Assembly (NCBI RefSeq): GCF_003431975.1
Contig: NZ_CP027116.1
Span: 3,658,001-3,722,000 of the forward strand
DNA from: Bacillus pumilus
Lineage (GTDB): Bacteria > Bacillota > Bacilli > Bacillales > Bacillaceae
DNA length: 64,000 nucleotides
Direction: 5' to 3'
Shown: positions 18,537 through 28,873 of the stretch, piece after piece
Layout of the letters: every line of letters starts with the position of its first letter
Numbering within the stretch: the stretch's first letter is position 1
Notes under the pieces: generated by a model
Database searches by the model: none
Seen by the model: only the letters and a program-made list of their open reading frames with translations
What the model was told of the DNA's origin: nothing
Position numbers and translations under genes: made by a program

Positions 18537-18957
18537 GTCTTTCTTCATTCCTTCTTGGTGGTTTCTGTTTCTTTTAGAATACCATCTTGAGAAGAACTTC
18601 CCAAACGAACAATATGTACGTCCTGCACAGATGAAATTTGTTCTACCCGATGGCAAATGTCAACCTAATTGGTTTATATGAGTCAAATGTTTTAGGTCTT
18701 TATCATTATTTTAATTTATAATCTTTTAACTGACTTTACAATTGTTTATTATTAGAAGTAAGAAATCAATAATTATGGGTTTTTTAGTCATTTTTTTAGG
18801 AACGTGGTAGGTGATAGATTTTACAAAATAGGTTAAATGTCATCATTTTTCGACAAAAATCTATTTTGCGCTGTTTTCATCCACACGTACAGTTACTAGA
18901 CGGTTTGTTCAAGTCATTGGTTGCAGATGAATATGTCTTATTGAACTGGAGGATATT
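18537..18957. promoter_or_regulatory. Region upstream of slrA
   Basis: About 420 bp, AT-rich, with no credible gene. It must carry the promoters of the GtrA-like gene (minus) and slrA (plus). In B. subtilis slrA is repressed by a TetR-type gene next to it (ywcC); no such gene is seen beside slrA here. Confidence 0.4.
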
Positions 18958-19098
18958 ATGGATACGCAAGTGAAAAGAAGAGTTGACGAAGAGTGGGTTT
19001 ATTTGATTCAGGAAGCGAAAAAAATTGGACTAAGCATCGAAGAAATACAAGCTTTTTTAACATCCAACGGTGATCAGAAGATGATAAACAAACCGTAA
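18958..19098 (+). CDS. slrA: SlrA-like SinI-family antirepressor (46 aa)
   Basis: A 46-codon gene with a strong GGAGG at 18948-18952. The product starts MDTQVKRRVDEEWVYLIQEA and continues with KKIGLSIEEIQAFL, the SinI/SlrA dimerisation hook (xWxxLIxEAkxxGlsxeeIrxFL). SinI-like antirepressors bind SinR and release matrix genes for biofilm formation. Position downstream of gal and near a GtrA gene fits B. subtilis slrA. The gene is short enough to be missed by automatic calling. SinI itself is an alternative name, but context favours SlrA. Confidence 0.85.
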   Translation: MDTQVKRRVDEEWVYLIQEAKKIGLSIEEIQAFLTSNGDQKMINKP

Positions 19099-19398
19099 TT
19101 CAACGCCGTTATCCTTTGTCTTTCAGACTGCTTTGGCTAAAGTTCTGACTTATCAATTGACCATTTACACATCCTTTCATGACGATACGCTACAATAATT
19201 GAACACCTCTTCATACCAATCCCTCCCACTCATGGGGTTCTGTCTTTCTATAATAGGAGGACAGGCCGTTTCCCGTTCTTTATATGATCCCTTTTTCACC
19301 ATCATTCATGAAAATTGTCCTTCTCTCGTTATAAAACCAAGCTGCCCACCCATATATTAAGCATGAAAGCAACGAGAAAGCAGAAAGGTGGGTAGAGC
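19099..19398 (+). promoter_or_regulatory. Leader of the methyltransferase-glycosyltransferase pair with a sigma-E-like promoter
   Basis: 300 bp without a gene. Near its end ATA at 19331-19333 is followed after 17 bp by CATATATT at 19351-19358, resembling mother-cell sporulation promoters (sigma-E/K -10 CATA type). This is weak evidence taken from one match. Confidence 0.35.
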
Positions 19399-20088
19399 GT
19401 GAGTTCAGATTCCCTTTCCTATTATCACCAAAAAAAGGATCAGTATTATCATGGCGTGAACCCGGTCATCGTCAACCGTATTCGTGAGGATTGGACGTCT
19501 TTATTGGATATCGGATGCGGCACAGGCAAGCTTGGAAAAGTCCTGAAACAAAAGGGCAGGACCATTTATGGTATTGAATCATTTAAAGATGCAGCAAAAG
19601 AGGCTGAGCAAGAGCTGGATCATGTTTTATGCGGAAATATTGAACAGATGACTCTCCCTTATGAACATGAACAATTTGACTGCATCATTTTCGGAGACGT
19701 CCTTGAACATTTATTGGACCCGTGGGCCGTTTTAAAGAAGGTCAAACCCTTCCTTAAAAAAGAAGGAGCTATCCTGTCTTCTATTCCGAATATCGGTCAC
19801 ATATCAACCCTTTTAGAATTACTTGCCGGCAGATTCACCTATACAGATGCAGGTTTAATGGATCAAACACATTTACGTTTCTTCACCCTTCACGAAATTC
19901 ATGCACTCTTTCATTCAGCAGGCTTTCGTATTCGCGAGCTTGAAACCATTCGCGTACAGCATCCTTCCTACGCGAGCGTGATGAGTGATTTACATGAATT
20001 ACTCGTGAAGCATGGTATTCGTTCTGATTTTCACGAGGCCGCTACCGCTTATCAGTATGTGGTTGAGGCGGTTCAGTTACATGAGTAA
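19399..20088 (+). CDS. Class I SAM-dependent methyltransferase
   Basis: A 229-aa protein with SAM motif I LLDIGCGTGKLG at about 35-46, motif II-like YGIES, and FDCIIFGDVLEHLLDP (motif post II), typical of UbiG/Methyltransf_23-type small-molecule or glycan methyltransferases. GTG start with AGGTGGG 8 nt upstream. It overlaps the next gene by 8 bases, so the pair is coupled. The acceptor is unknown; a sugar is plausible given the glycosyltransferase partner. Confidence 0.82.
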   Translation: MSSDSLSYYHQKKDQYYHGVNPVIVNRIREDWTSLLDIGCGTGKLGKVLKQKGRTIYGIESFKDAAKEAEQELDHVLCGNIEQMTLPYEHEQFDCIIFGDVLEHLLDPWAVLKKVKPFLKKEGAILSSIPNIGHISTLLELLAGRFTYTDAGLMDQTHLRFFTLHEIHALFHSAGFRIRELETIRVQHPSYASVMSDLHELLVKHGIRSDFHEAATAYQYVVEAVQLHE

Positions 20089-20746
20089 CTCCACCATCCT
20101 GTTTGTTTTATGTGTAAATGATGAATCGATGTTTCAGGCATGCTTTCGGCAGCTCGCTTCACTTCCTGCTCCACATGGATATCATGTGGAGGTGTTGCCG
20201 ATTAGACATGCATCAAGTATGACCTCTGCTTATAATGAAGCCAGCAGCCATCCAGCTCAATTTAAAATTTATCTTCATCAAGATACATTGATTGTCAAAC
20301 AGCAAATGCTGCTTGAGCTGATTCCGCTTTTTTTACAGCATCCAACACTCGGTATGGTTGGGGTCATAGGAGCTGAAAGCGTGCCTGACAATGGGATTTG
20401 GTGGGAGAGTGCTGATTGCAGGGGGAAAGTCATTGAATATCGTCACGACACCTATCAGCTGCTTTCGTTTGAAAGAGGCCAGCATCCAGTAGCACAAGAT
20501 TATATCAACGCTTCGGCGATTGATGGTCTTTTCATGGCGACACAGTATGATGTGAAATGGCGTGAGGATCTCTTTGATGGTTTTCATTTTTATGATGTTT
20601 CGCAGTCCTTAGAATTCGTCCAGCAGGGCTATAAGGTTGGGATTGCAAAGCAAGAAGAGCCTTGGTGTATCCACAAATGCGGAGATCATTTTGATGGCGA
20701 AGCATATGAAAAAGCGAGACAAACATTTCTTTCAAATTATCGATAG
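20081..20746 (+). CDS. Glycosyltransferase-like protein
   Basis: A 221-aa protein similar to the Glyco_tranf_2_5 group: FVLCVNDESMF at the start, IYLHQDTLIV (the metal-binding acidic motif), GLFMATQ and a late WCIHKCGDHFD. No membrane segment. The ATG lies inside the end of the methyltransferase gene. The pair may modify a surface or spore glycan; this is inference from the partner and the promoter-like site. Confidence 0.75.
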   Translation: MSNSTILFVLCVNDESMFQACFRQLASLPAPHGYHVEVLPIRHASSMTSAYNEASSHPAQFKIYLHQDTLIVKQQMLLELIPLFLQHPTLGMVGVIGAESVPDNGIWWESADCRGKVIEYRHDTYQLLSFERGQHPVAQDYINASAIDGLFMATQYDVKWREDLFDGFHFYDVSQSLEFVQQGYKVGIAKQEEPWCIHKCGDHFDGEAYEKARQTFLSNYR

Positions 20747-20747
20747 A

Positions 20748-20775
20748 AAGCACCCTTTTCGGGTTCCTTTTTTAT
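20748..20775 (+). terminator. Weak terminator after the glycosyltransferase gene
   Basis: ACCC-ttttc-GGGT hairpin followed by CCTTTTTT. Confidence 0.5.
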
Positions 20776-20853
20776 GATATACTGTCATAAACAACCAGAT
20801 CGTCTCATATGCATTGGAGTACCTTGTCCCTAATTCGTACAAAGGAGGAAACA

Positions 20854-21168
20854 ATGGCAGACAAAAAAGTTCATTATAAGAAGGTTGCCGCTTCAGAGGA
20901 TTTTCGAAAACTTCTCGAGGAAAAACGCAGATTTATCGTACCGTTGACGATTTTCTTTTTTCTCTTTTACTTTTCACTTCCGGTTGCTACATCCTACTTC
21001 ACCTTTTTGAACACACCGGCAATTGGCGCGATCTCATGGGCTTGGTTATTCGCCCTCACACAATTTGTCATGACGTGGGTATTATGTGGACTTTATGCGA
21101 AAAAAGCAGCTCAGTTTGACAAATATGTAAGCGCTTTAAAAAATGAATCGAGAGGTGATGACGAATGA
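20854..21168 (+). CDS. ywcB: DUF485 membrane protein YwcB
   Basis: A 104-aa inner-membrane protein with two helices (about 29-50 and 62-84) of the DUF485 family, which accompanies acetate-type SSS symporters (YjcH in E. coli). AAAGGAGGA precedes the ATG. Its stop overlaps the ywcA start (ATGA), so the two are coupled. It is likely a small partner subunit of the transporter. Confidence 0.88.
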   Translation: MADKKVHYKKVAASEDFRKLLEEKRRFIVPLTIFFFLFYFSLPVATSYFTFLNTPAIGAISWAWLFALTQFVMTWVLCGLYAKKAAQFDKYVSALKNESRGDDE

Positions 21169-22706
21169 GCATGACCGCGTTTATTTTATTCATAGCGATC
21201 GTCGGGCTCACATTGGTCATCACATATTTTGCTGCGAAGAAAACGAGCAATGCGAGCGACTTCTACACAGCAGGTGGAGGTCTGACTGGGTTTCAGAACG
21301 GCCTTGCCATCGCCGGGGACTATATGTCTGCTGCATCATTTTTAGGGATCGCTGGAATGATCGCTTTAAATGGATTTGACGGCTTTTTCTATAGTATTGG
21401 CTTTTTAGTGGCGTACCTTGTCGTTCTTTACGTTGTAGCTGAACCGCTTCGAAATCTTGGGAAATATACGATGGCTGATATGATTGCTGCACGATTTAAG
21501 CGTCCTGCCATTCGAGGGGTTGCCGCGTTTAACACAATCACAGTCTCTACTTTTTATATGATTGCGCAGCTTGTTGGGGCTGGCGCATTAATCAAACTCC
21601 TTCTCGGCATTGATTACTGGATTGCGGTGCTGATTGTGGGTGTCTTAATGACCATTTATGTGGTTTTTGGTGGCATGATCGCAACCAGCTGGGTGCAGAT
21701 CACAAAGGCTGTCCTTCTCATGCTGGGCACGCTGATTATTTCACTGCTTGTGTTTGCGAAGTTTGATTTTAGTCTGCTGAAGATGTTTGAACAGATGAAA
21801 ACAGCGACCCCGCTCGGCGAGGCATTTCTTCACCCGGGAAATAAATATGATGTCCCTTTAGAGACTTTGTCTCTAAATCTTGCTTTAGTGCTTGGAACAG
21901 CAGGTTTGCCGCACATTTTGATTCGGTTTTATACGGTAAAGGATGCCATTTCTGCGCGTAAATCTGTTCTATCCGCTACGTGGATCATCGGGATTTTTTA
22001 TTTAATGACGGTTTTCCTCGGTTTTGGCGCAGCTGCCTTTGTTGGAACAGAAGCGATCACAGCAGCCGATGCAGCAGGAAATATGGCCGCCCCACTGCTC
22101 GCCCAAGCCCTAGGAGGAGATTTATTATTTGCCTTTGTTTCCGCTATTGCCTTTGCGACGATCTTGGCAGTGGTCACCGGCCTCGTTTTATCCGCCGCGT
22201 CTGCCTTTGCCCATGACTTTTATAGTCAGATCATCCGCAAAGGGAAAGCGAGTGAACGGGAGCAAGTGAAAGCGGCACGCTTTGCTTCGATCGGCGTTGC
22301 CATTCTTTCCATCATTCTTGCATTATTTGCCCAATCTTTAAACGTCGCTTTTCTAGTGTCACTTGCCTTCGCTGTGGCAGCAAGCGCAAATTTACCATTG
22401 ATTATCTTCACTGTGTTTTGGAAACGATTTAATTCCACGGGTGCCATCGCAGGAAGTCTAACAGGACTACTGAGCGCACTGATTATCGTCTCGCTCAGCC
22501 CAAGCGTCTGGGATCCATCGGGAGCAGCCATCTTTACAGGAGAACCGCTCATCCCGCTGTCGAACCCTGGAATTATCTCAATCCCACTCGGATTCCTTGC
22601 CGCATACTTAGGCACGATATTCTCCTCTGAAAAAGCAGATGAAGACACCTTTACGGAAATCCAAGTAAAGGCACATACAGGCATGCATATGGATACTGAT
22701 TCATGA
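21165..22706 (+). CDS. ywcA: Sodium:solute symporter YwcA (acetate/carboxylate permease type)
   Basis: A 513-aa SSS-family transporter with about 13 helices. Motifs include TAGGGLTGFQNGLAIAGDYMSAASFLG and the HILIRFYTV segment, both close to ActP/MctC-type monocarboxylate symporters. Uptake of acetate or a related acid with Na+ or H+ is inferred from the family. Transcribed with ywcB and ended by a strong hairpin. Confidence 0.88.
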   Translation: MSMTAFILFIAIVGLTLVITYFAAKKTSNASDFYTAGGGLTGFQNGLAIAGDYMSAASFLGIAGMIALNGFDGFFYSIGFLVAYLVVLYVVAEPLRNLGKYTMADMIAARFKRPAIRGVAAFNTITVSTFYMIAQLVGAGALIKLLLGIDYWIAVLIVGVLMTIYVVFGGMIATSWVQITKAVLLMLGTLIISLLVFAKFDFSLLKMFEQMKTATPLGEAFLHPGNKYDVPLETLSLNLALVLGTAGLPHILIRFYTVKDAISARKSVLSATWIIGIFYLMTVFLGFGAAAFVGTEAITAADAAGNMAAPLLAQALGGDLLFAFVSAIAFATILAVVTGLVLSAASAFAHDFYSQIIRKGKASEREQVKAARFASIGVAILSIILALFAQSLNVAFLVSLAFAVAASANLPLIIFTVFWKRFNSTGAIAGSLTGLLSALIIVSLSPSVWDPSGAAIFTGEPLIPLSNPGIISIPLGFLAAYLGTIFSSEKADEDTFTEIQVKAHTGMHMDTDS

Positions 22707-22709
22707 GGA

Positions 22710-22736
22710 AAAGCCGGCTGATGAGCCGGCTTTTTT
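22710..22736 (+). terminator. ywcA terminator
   Basis: AAAGCCGGCT-gatg-AGCCGGCTTTTTT. The same hairpin sequence recurs at 23398-23420. Confidence 0.9.
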
Positions 22737-23055
22737 GACTTTTTCTCAAAAAAAGTTTCAGTAAGGTATAAATTGACCTATCAACTTATTTTTATACTTC
22801 TCTAACCTGGCAAACCTTCTACGTGTGATTAAAGAGCAGCATGTGACGAGGATCAACAGAATTTCATGCTCTTCCCCTCTATTATCAACCACACTCTTCA
22901 TCCCTATCACCTCTCTTTTATATGTGTTCAAACATCCTCCTACTCAACGTCATTTATATGTTATCATTTTATACACATACTGGAAATCATTTCACACGTT
23001 GAGGCACTCTCATTTAGTACAAGCAAAAATCTGCAAGAAAGAAGTGACATGACTG
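22737..23055. other. Gene-free gap upstream of the DUF4288 gene
   Basis: About 320 bp, AT-rich. TTGACC at 22773 and TATACT at 22793 are only 14 bp apart, so I do not call a promoter. No coding signal. Confidence 0.4.
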
Positions 23056-23394
23056 ATGCGTCAAATATATGCAGCCAAGTTATTATTCGAATCCATCTCA
23101 TCACCTAGCAGTATGCCCGATAAAATGTTTGAAGAACGAATCATTTTGGTGCGAGCAAAAAACCACCGTAAAGTAAAGAATATAGTCAAACAAAGCTTTC
23201 TAGAAGAAACCTTTGAGAATGCTGAAGGTGGACAAACGACCAAAAAATTAGCAGCCATCCTAGATGTCTTTGAGCTTGTAGATCAATTAGATCAAGATCC
23301 ACTGCATTTAAGTGAGGTGTACAGCCGTCACCTTATTTTTGATAAAGAAACTTCGGCTAAAGAAGCCATTGAGGCATATTCTTTAGACAAATAA
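23056..23394 (+). CDS. DUF4288 family protein
   Basis: A 112-aa protein with the DUF4288 layout: a start YAAKLLFES, an EERIILVRAKN strand, and FELVDQL near the middle. It is probably cytoplasmic. Function unknown; members are small standalone Bacillus proteins. Start at ATG 23056 with only a weak GAAAGAAG site. It converges with the NTF2-like gene and shares a bidirectional hairpin with it. Confidence 0.7.
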   Translation: MRQIYAAKLLFESISSPSSMPDKMFEERIILVRAKNHRKVKNIVKQSFLEETFENAEGGQTTKKLAAILDVFELVDQLDQDPLHLSEVYSRHLIFDKETSAKEAIEAYSLDK

Positions 23395-23397
23395 AAG

Positions 23398-23420
23398 AAG
23401 CCGGCTGATGAGCCGGCTTT
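23398..23420. terminator. Bidirectional terminator, same sequence as the ywcA terminator
   Basis: AAGCCGGCT-gatg-AGCCGGCTTTTT, between convergent genes. Confidence 0.88.
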
Positions 23421-23795
23421 TTAATATCGTTGAAATAACTCTGGATTTTTCGGAACGTTTTCTAAATAAACGATCTTTCCTTGGTCGTCCAGTTCTGCAA
23501 TATCAATTCCTTCTGCTGTATAGACACGGCCATCCGAAAGTTTCCCGCAAACAGCCCAGTTTGTTTCATACTTTCCGTCTTCTCTTTTATTCCAGCCATC
23601 CCACATATGCTTGATGTCTTCATGCACGTGGAAAAATGTGTTTAAAAACTGTGTAAACGCTTGGATACCAGGCTTCTCGGCGCCATTTAAGACAATCATG
23701 ACATCGTCAGAAAACAATGCCAGCAATTCTTCCATTTGCTTCTGCCCTTTTCCCGCTTCATCGTATCGGCGAAAATACGTATCGAGTACTTCCAT
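23421..23795 (-). CDS. NTF2-like (SnoaL-type) protein
   Basis: A 124-aa protein with an NTF2-like cone fold: N-terminal helix with MEELLALFSDDVMIVLNG, and a sheet region KYETNWAVCGKLSDGRVYTAEGIDIAELDDQGKI split by a turn. Such proteins bind small ligands or act as isomerases; no specific role can be read. A GGAG site precedes the ATG. It stands alone between a DUF4288 gene and thiE. Confidence 0.72.
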   Translation of the reverse strand: MEVLDTYFRRYDEAGKGQKQMEELLALFSDDVMIVLNGAEKPGIQAFTQFLNTFFHVHEDIKHMWDGWNKREDGKYETNWAVCGKLSDGRVYTAEGIDIAELDDQGKIVYLENVPKNPELFQRY

Positions 23796-23894
23796 TGTTC
23801 ATTCTCCTTTATTTACCTGTCATTTCGAAAATAATCGAACAAATTAATTGTACACATTTGCTTCTCGCCTGTCTATTTTCCCCGACATCAGAAA

Positions 23895-23919
23895 GACATG
23901 AATTGAGTCAATCCATGTC
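23895..23919 (-). terminator. thiE terminator hairpin
   Basis: Minus-strand GACATGGATTGA/TCAATTCATGTC with a one-base centre, followed by TTTCT. Confidence 0.55.
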
Positions 23920-23930
23920 GTCTCCTAAAG

Positions 23931-25410
<1,480 letters not shown>

Positions 25411-25426
25411 CCTTATCGTCCTCCTT

Positions 25427-26314
25427 TTACTCTGCATCCCACACGTAGGATTTAGTATGCTTTAACCACTCTCTTGCGGCAAACGACAAATAGCGGTCCT
25501 TTCGCCAAATAACCCCTAAATGCCACGGAATCGATGGGTTTAAGGAAATGACCTTTACCTTTTCAGGATCAAGATCCCGGCAAATACGTTCAGGCAGAAG
25601 GCCAATCCCCAAGTTCTCGGCTACCATTTCACTGATGAAATCCCATTGAGACGTTTCATAAATGACATTGGGCCGGAAGCCCGCATTCATACATTCATTC
25701 AATATCCGGCTATGCAGAACAAAATCTTCTCGAAAGAAAATAAAAGACTCTTCCTTCAAATCAGCTAAATGAGCCTCATGACGATCTGTCATCGGATGTG
25801 ATGGATGCGTCACGAGCTTCATGTCTTCTTTAATGATGGTGTACGTATGAAAAATTTTATCATTAGCAGGCAGCACAATGACACCAATATCTAACGACCC
25901 ATCCTCGACCCCTTCCTCAACTTTAATAGAGCCGTGCTCCACCAATTGAAATGTGACATCAGGATACTGCTGGCGGAATTCCCCCATGACATTTGGGAAG
26001 AAACTCGACCCAATCATCGGCGGCAGTCCGATGCGGATATGCCCTTTTTTCACATTCATTAAATCATTTAATTCGCTCGTTAAATTCTGAAATGATTGTG
26101 TGATTTCACTCGCCTGTGTATACATCGTTTGTCCAGCATCTGTCATTTCAACCTGCCGGCCATTTCGATAAAACAACTGCACCCCTAGCTCATCCTCGAG
26201 ATTTTTGACCATCTTAGAAATGGTCGGCTGTGACACATAAAGGGATTGCGATGCTTTCGTGAAGCTTTTCAACCTCGCGACTTCTAAGAAATATGTTAAA
26301 TGTCTAATGTCCAC
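25427..26314 (-). CDS. ywbI: LysR-family regulator YwbI (CidR-like)
   Basis: A 295-aa LysR regulator: winged HTH at about 1-60 ([21 protein letters not shown]) and a type 2 periplasmic-binding-fold effector domain. GTG start at 26314 with AAGGG 8 nt upstream, matching the known N-terminus. It is divergent from the cidA/cidB-like pair, its likely target, and cotranscribed with thiM-thiE. The Staphylococcus homologue CidR responds to acetate/pyruvate overflow (family knowledge). Confidence 0.88.
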   Translation of the reverse strand: MDIRHLTYFLEVARLKSFTKASQSLYVSQPTISKMVKNLEDELGVQLFYRNGRQVEMTDAGQTMYTQASEITQSFQNLTSELNDLMNVKKGHIRIGLPPMIGSSFFPNVMGEFRQQYPDVTFQLVEHGSIKVEEGVEDGSLDIGVIVLPANDKIFHTYTIIKEDMKLVTHPSHPMTDRHEAHLADLKEESFIFFREDFVLHSRILNECMNAGFRPNVIYETSQWDFISEMVAENLGIGLLPERICRDLDPEKVKVISLNPSIPWHLGVIWRKDRYLSFAAREWLKHTKSYVWDAE

Positions 26315-26479
26315 ATGCTTCACCCTTCCTATAGACAAAAGGAATACTAACTATTCGATATATGTATTTTACCTATAACAGAACGTGCTGTACACTTTTA
26401 AGTAAGCTCATCAACTGGAACGTTATCATGTTTTTGTGAAACAGTGAACAATTTATATAGAAAAAGGAGTGAACAGAAA

Positions 26480-26863
26480 GTGAAATTGCTCAAAACGCCG
26501 CTGATTGCTGTCCTTCAGATTATGGCTTTGTTTGTTTTTGCGAAATTGATGAATGTGCTCGCGGCCTTTTTGCATTTAAGAATTCCGGGCACGATCTTAG
26601 GCATTCTGGTCATTTTCTTATTACTTCATTTTAAGATTATCCAATTAAAATGGATTGAACTTGGCGCCGTATGGCTGCTCGGAGAACTGCTGCTATTCTT
26701 TATCCCATCAGCGGTTGGTGTCATTGATTATGGAACATTGCTTTCTCAATCGGGCACAAGTATCGTCCTTGTCGTCTTACTTAGTACCTTTGTCGTCATG
26801 CTCTCGACTGGTATCATGACGCAATTGATTGCGAAAAGAAAGGAGCGAAAAAAACTATGTTAG
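26480..26863 (+). CDS. ywbH: CidA/LrgA-family holin-like protein YwbH
   Basis: A 127-aa membrane protein with four helices; LRIPGTILGILVIFLLL and LLGELLLFFIPSAVGVI are CidA/LrgA family signatures. Associated with murein hydrolase control and, in Bacillus, overflow metabolism or programmed lysis. GTG 26480 with AAGGAG 10 nt upstream is preferred over a longer start. It overlaps the next gene by 7 bases. Confidence 0.9.
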   Translation: MKLLKTPLIAVLQIMALFVFAKLMNVLAAFLHLRIPGTILGILVIFLLLHFKIIQLKWIELGAVWLLGELLLFFIPSAVGVIDYGTLLSQSGTSIVLVVLLSTFVVMLSTGIMTQLIAKRKERKKLC

Positions 26864-27537
26864 TTGGCGCACTATTTCTGATCTTAACGGTTCTTTTATA
26901 TCTCGGATCAAAAGCGATATATAAACGACACCCGAAGGTTTATGTATCCCCATTACTTGTGACACCGCTTGTTCTTGTCGTCTTTTTGTTAATCGTCAAC
27001 ATTCCTTACGACGCTTACAATCAAGGCGGGAAGTGGCTCACGAATATGCTTCAGCCTGCAACGGTTGCTTTTGCCATTCCTTTATATAAGTATTTTCACA
27101 TTCTGAAGAAGCATGCAGTAGAAATTATTTTGAATGTCGCTTGCGGTTCTGTCATTGCGATCTTATCAACTGCATTTATCGCCAAGCTGTTTCATTTGGA
27201 TACAAGCCTCATCGAAAGTCTTGTCCCAAGGTCGGTTACCACACCAGTGGCGATGAGTGTATCAGAAATGATTGGCGGTATGCCGTCCGTTACGGCTGTA
27301 TTCGTCATTTTAACTGCGCTATTTGGATCTGTTATCGGCCCAATGGTCATTCGTTATTTCCGCATCGATAATGACATTGCCATGGGTGTTCTGCTTGGAA
27401 CAGGTGCACACGGGGCAGGAACATCGAAGGCATTTGAAATGAGCTCCGTCTCAGGAACGATCTCAAGTGTATCCATGATTATATCAGCCATTATTACATT
27501 ATGTGCAGCGCCTCTCCTCATGACATTTGCCTTATAA
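26857..27537 (+). CDS. ywbG: CidB/LrgB-family membrane protein YwbG
   Basis: A 226-aa polytopic protein of the LrgB family with PRSVTTPVAMSVSEMIGG and GVLLGTGAHGAGTSKAFE, the conserved pore-like motifs. Partner of the CidA-like protein. AAAGGAG lies upstream of the ATG. The operon ends in a hairpin shared with the convergent methyltransferase gene. Confidence 0.92.
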   Translation: MLVGALFLILTVLLYLGSKAIYKRHPKVYVSPLLVTPLVLVVFLLIVNIPYDAYNQGGKWLTNMLQPATVAFAIPLYKYFHILKKHAVEIILNVACGSVIAILSTAFIAKLFHLDTSLIESLVPRSVTTPVAMSVSEMIGGMPSVTAVFVILTALFGSVIGPMVIRYFRIDNDIAMGVLLGTGAHGAGTSKAFEMSSVSGTISSVSMIISAIITLCAAPLLMTFAL

Positions 27538-27572
27538 AAAAAGCCATTTCCTTTATCGGAAAATGGCTTTTT
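27538..27572. terminator. Bidirectional terminator between ywbG and ywbD
   Basis: AAAGCCATTT...AAATGGCTTT with A run and T run on either side. Confidence 0.85.
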
Positions 27573-27573
27573 C

Positions 27574-28755
27574 TTATGCTTGTATAAAGACAACCTTCAA
27601 ATAATTTCCTTCAGGATAATTCTTCGTTGTACGGAAATCCTCAGGAAGTGTATATTCTTCGAGGATACGGTAAGATTGCCCCGATTCTTTAAAGGCCTGC
27701 GCAATAAACCCTTTGAATTTCTTCATGCCAAAAGCACTGCTATTCGTTGATGCCACAATAACGCCGTTCTCAGCTGTGATCTGGATGGCTTCTTTTAATA
27801 GCTTCTTATAATCCTTCGCCGCACTGAATGTATGCTTTTTCGTTCGGGCAAAGGAAGGCGGATCTAAAATGACAAGATCATAGGTCCATCCTTTTTTCGC
27901 AGCAAACGGAAAATATTTAAAAACGTCCATGACTTTAATATCCTGTCCGTCCACATCAACACCGTTGACTTCAAACTGTTCTGATGTTTTTTTCAAACTG
28001 CGGTTTGCGACATCGACACTTGTTGTACGGCTCGCTCCGCCAAGCGCTGCTGCCACTGAGAAAGCACCTGTGTAAGAAAATGTATTGAGCACGGTCTTTC
28101 CTTTTGCATAACGATCGCGAATCGCCTTTCTCACATGACGTTGATCTAGAAAAATACCTGTCATCGCACCATCATTTAAGTAAACCGCTACATTCATATC
28201 GTTTTCTTTCACGATGAGAGGAAATTCACCTTTCTCTCCCTTTACAAAATCATCATCCTCTATATATTGGCCAGACGTATCAAATCGTTTCTTTTCATAG
28301 ATGCCTTTATAGTCTGGATATACGTGCTCAAGTGCCGCCAATACTTCCGCCTTGAATGTATAAACTCCTTCGCTATACCATTGGATGAGATAGAACCCGT
28401 CATAATGATCAATCGTGAAACCACCAATGCCATCACCCTCTCCGTTGAACACACGAAAAGCAGTTGTCTGTGCATCACGAAATAAATGCGTTCTGCTTTT
28501 TGCTGCCTGCTCAAGCTTAGAGACAAAAAAAGATTGGTTTATTGTTTCATTGATATTAAAGGTCAGTACCCAGCCGATTCCTTTATTTTGTACACCATAG
28601 TACCCTTTTCCTAAAAAATCGCCTCGTTCATCCACCCATTCAATGAGCTCGCCTTCCTGTACACCGTTCACACGCGAAACAGCATCTTTGGAAATGAGCG
28701 GATATCCCTTTTTCACTTGTTCTGCAAAAGTTTGTTTTAATGAGATTTTTTTCAT
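27574..28755 (-). CDS. ywbD: Class I rRNA large-subunit methyltransferase (RlmI-like) YwbD
   Basis: A 393-aa SAM enzyme of the RlmI/RlmK type: N-terminal PUA domain (about 1-75), a middle domain, and a Rossmann methyltransferase domain with VLNTFSYTGAFSVAAALGGA (motif I) and LVILDPPSFAR (motif IV). Predicted to make m5C in 23S rRNA. ATG 28755 has AAGG 9 nt upstream and is preferred to ATG 28764. It is divergent from ywbC. Confidence 0.88.
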   Translation of the reverse strand: MKKISLKQTFAEQVKKGYPLISKDAVSRVNGVQEGELIEWVDERGDFLGKGYYGVQNKGIGWVLTFNINETINQSFFVSKLEQAAKSRTHLFRDAQTTAFRVFNGEGDGIGGFTIDHYDGFYLIQWYSEGVYTFKAEVLAALEHVYPDYKGIYEKKRFDTSGQYIEDDDFVKGEKGEFPLIVKENDMNVAVYLNDGAMTGIFLDQRHVRKAIRDRYAKGKTVLNTFSYTGAFSVAAALGGASRTTSVDVANRSLKKTSEQFEVNGVDVDGQDIKVMDVFKYFPFAAKKGWTYDLVILDPPSFARTKKHTFSAAKDYKKLLKEAIQITAENGVIVASTNSSAFGMKKFKGFIAQAFKESGQSYRILEEYTLPEDFRTTKNYPEGNYLKVVFIQA

Positions 28756-28873
28756 TCGTGTCATCCTTATCCTAAATTGACTCTCTCTATCCTACCATAT
28801 GAATGTATACGTTACTTCTATTATGATAAGATGAGGAGAAAAATATCAACACGCCATAGAGGAGGCACTTCTT

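Noticed and set aside
22773..22798. TTGACC...TATACT as a promoter
   Set aside because: Spacing of 14 bp is too short for sigma-A.
22825..23108. Small plus-strand reading frames before the DUF4288 gene
   Set aside because: No ribosome sites, low-complexity composition, and overlapping frames of equal length.
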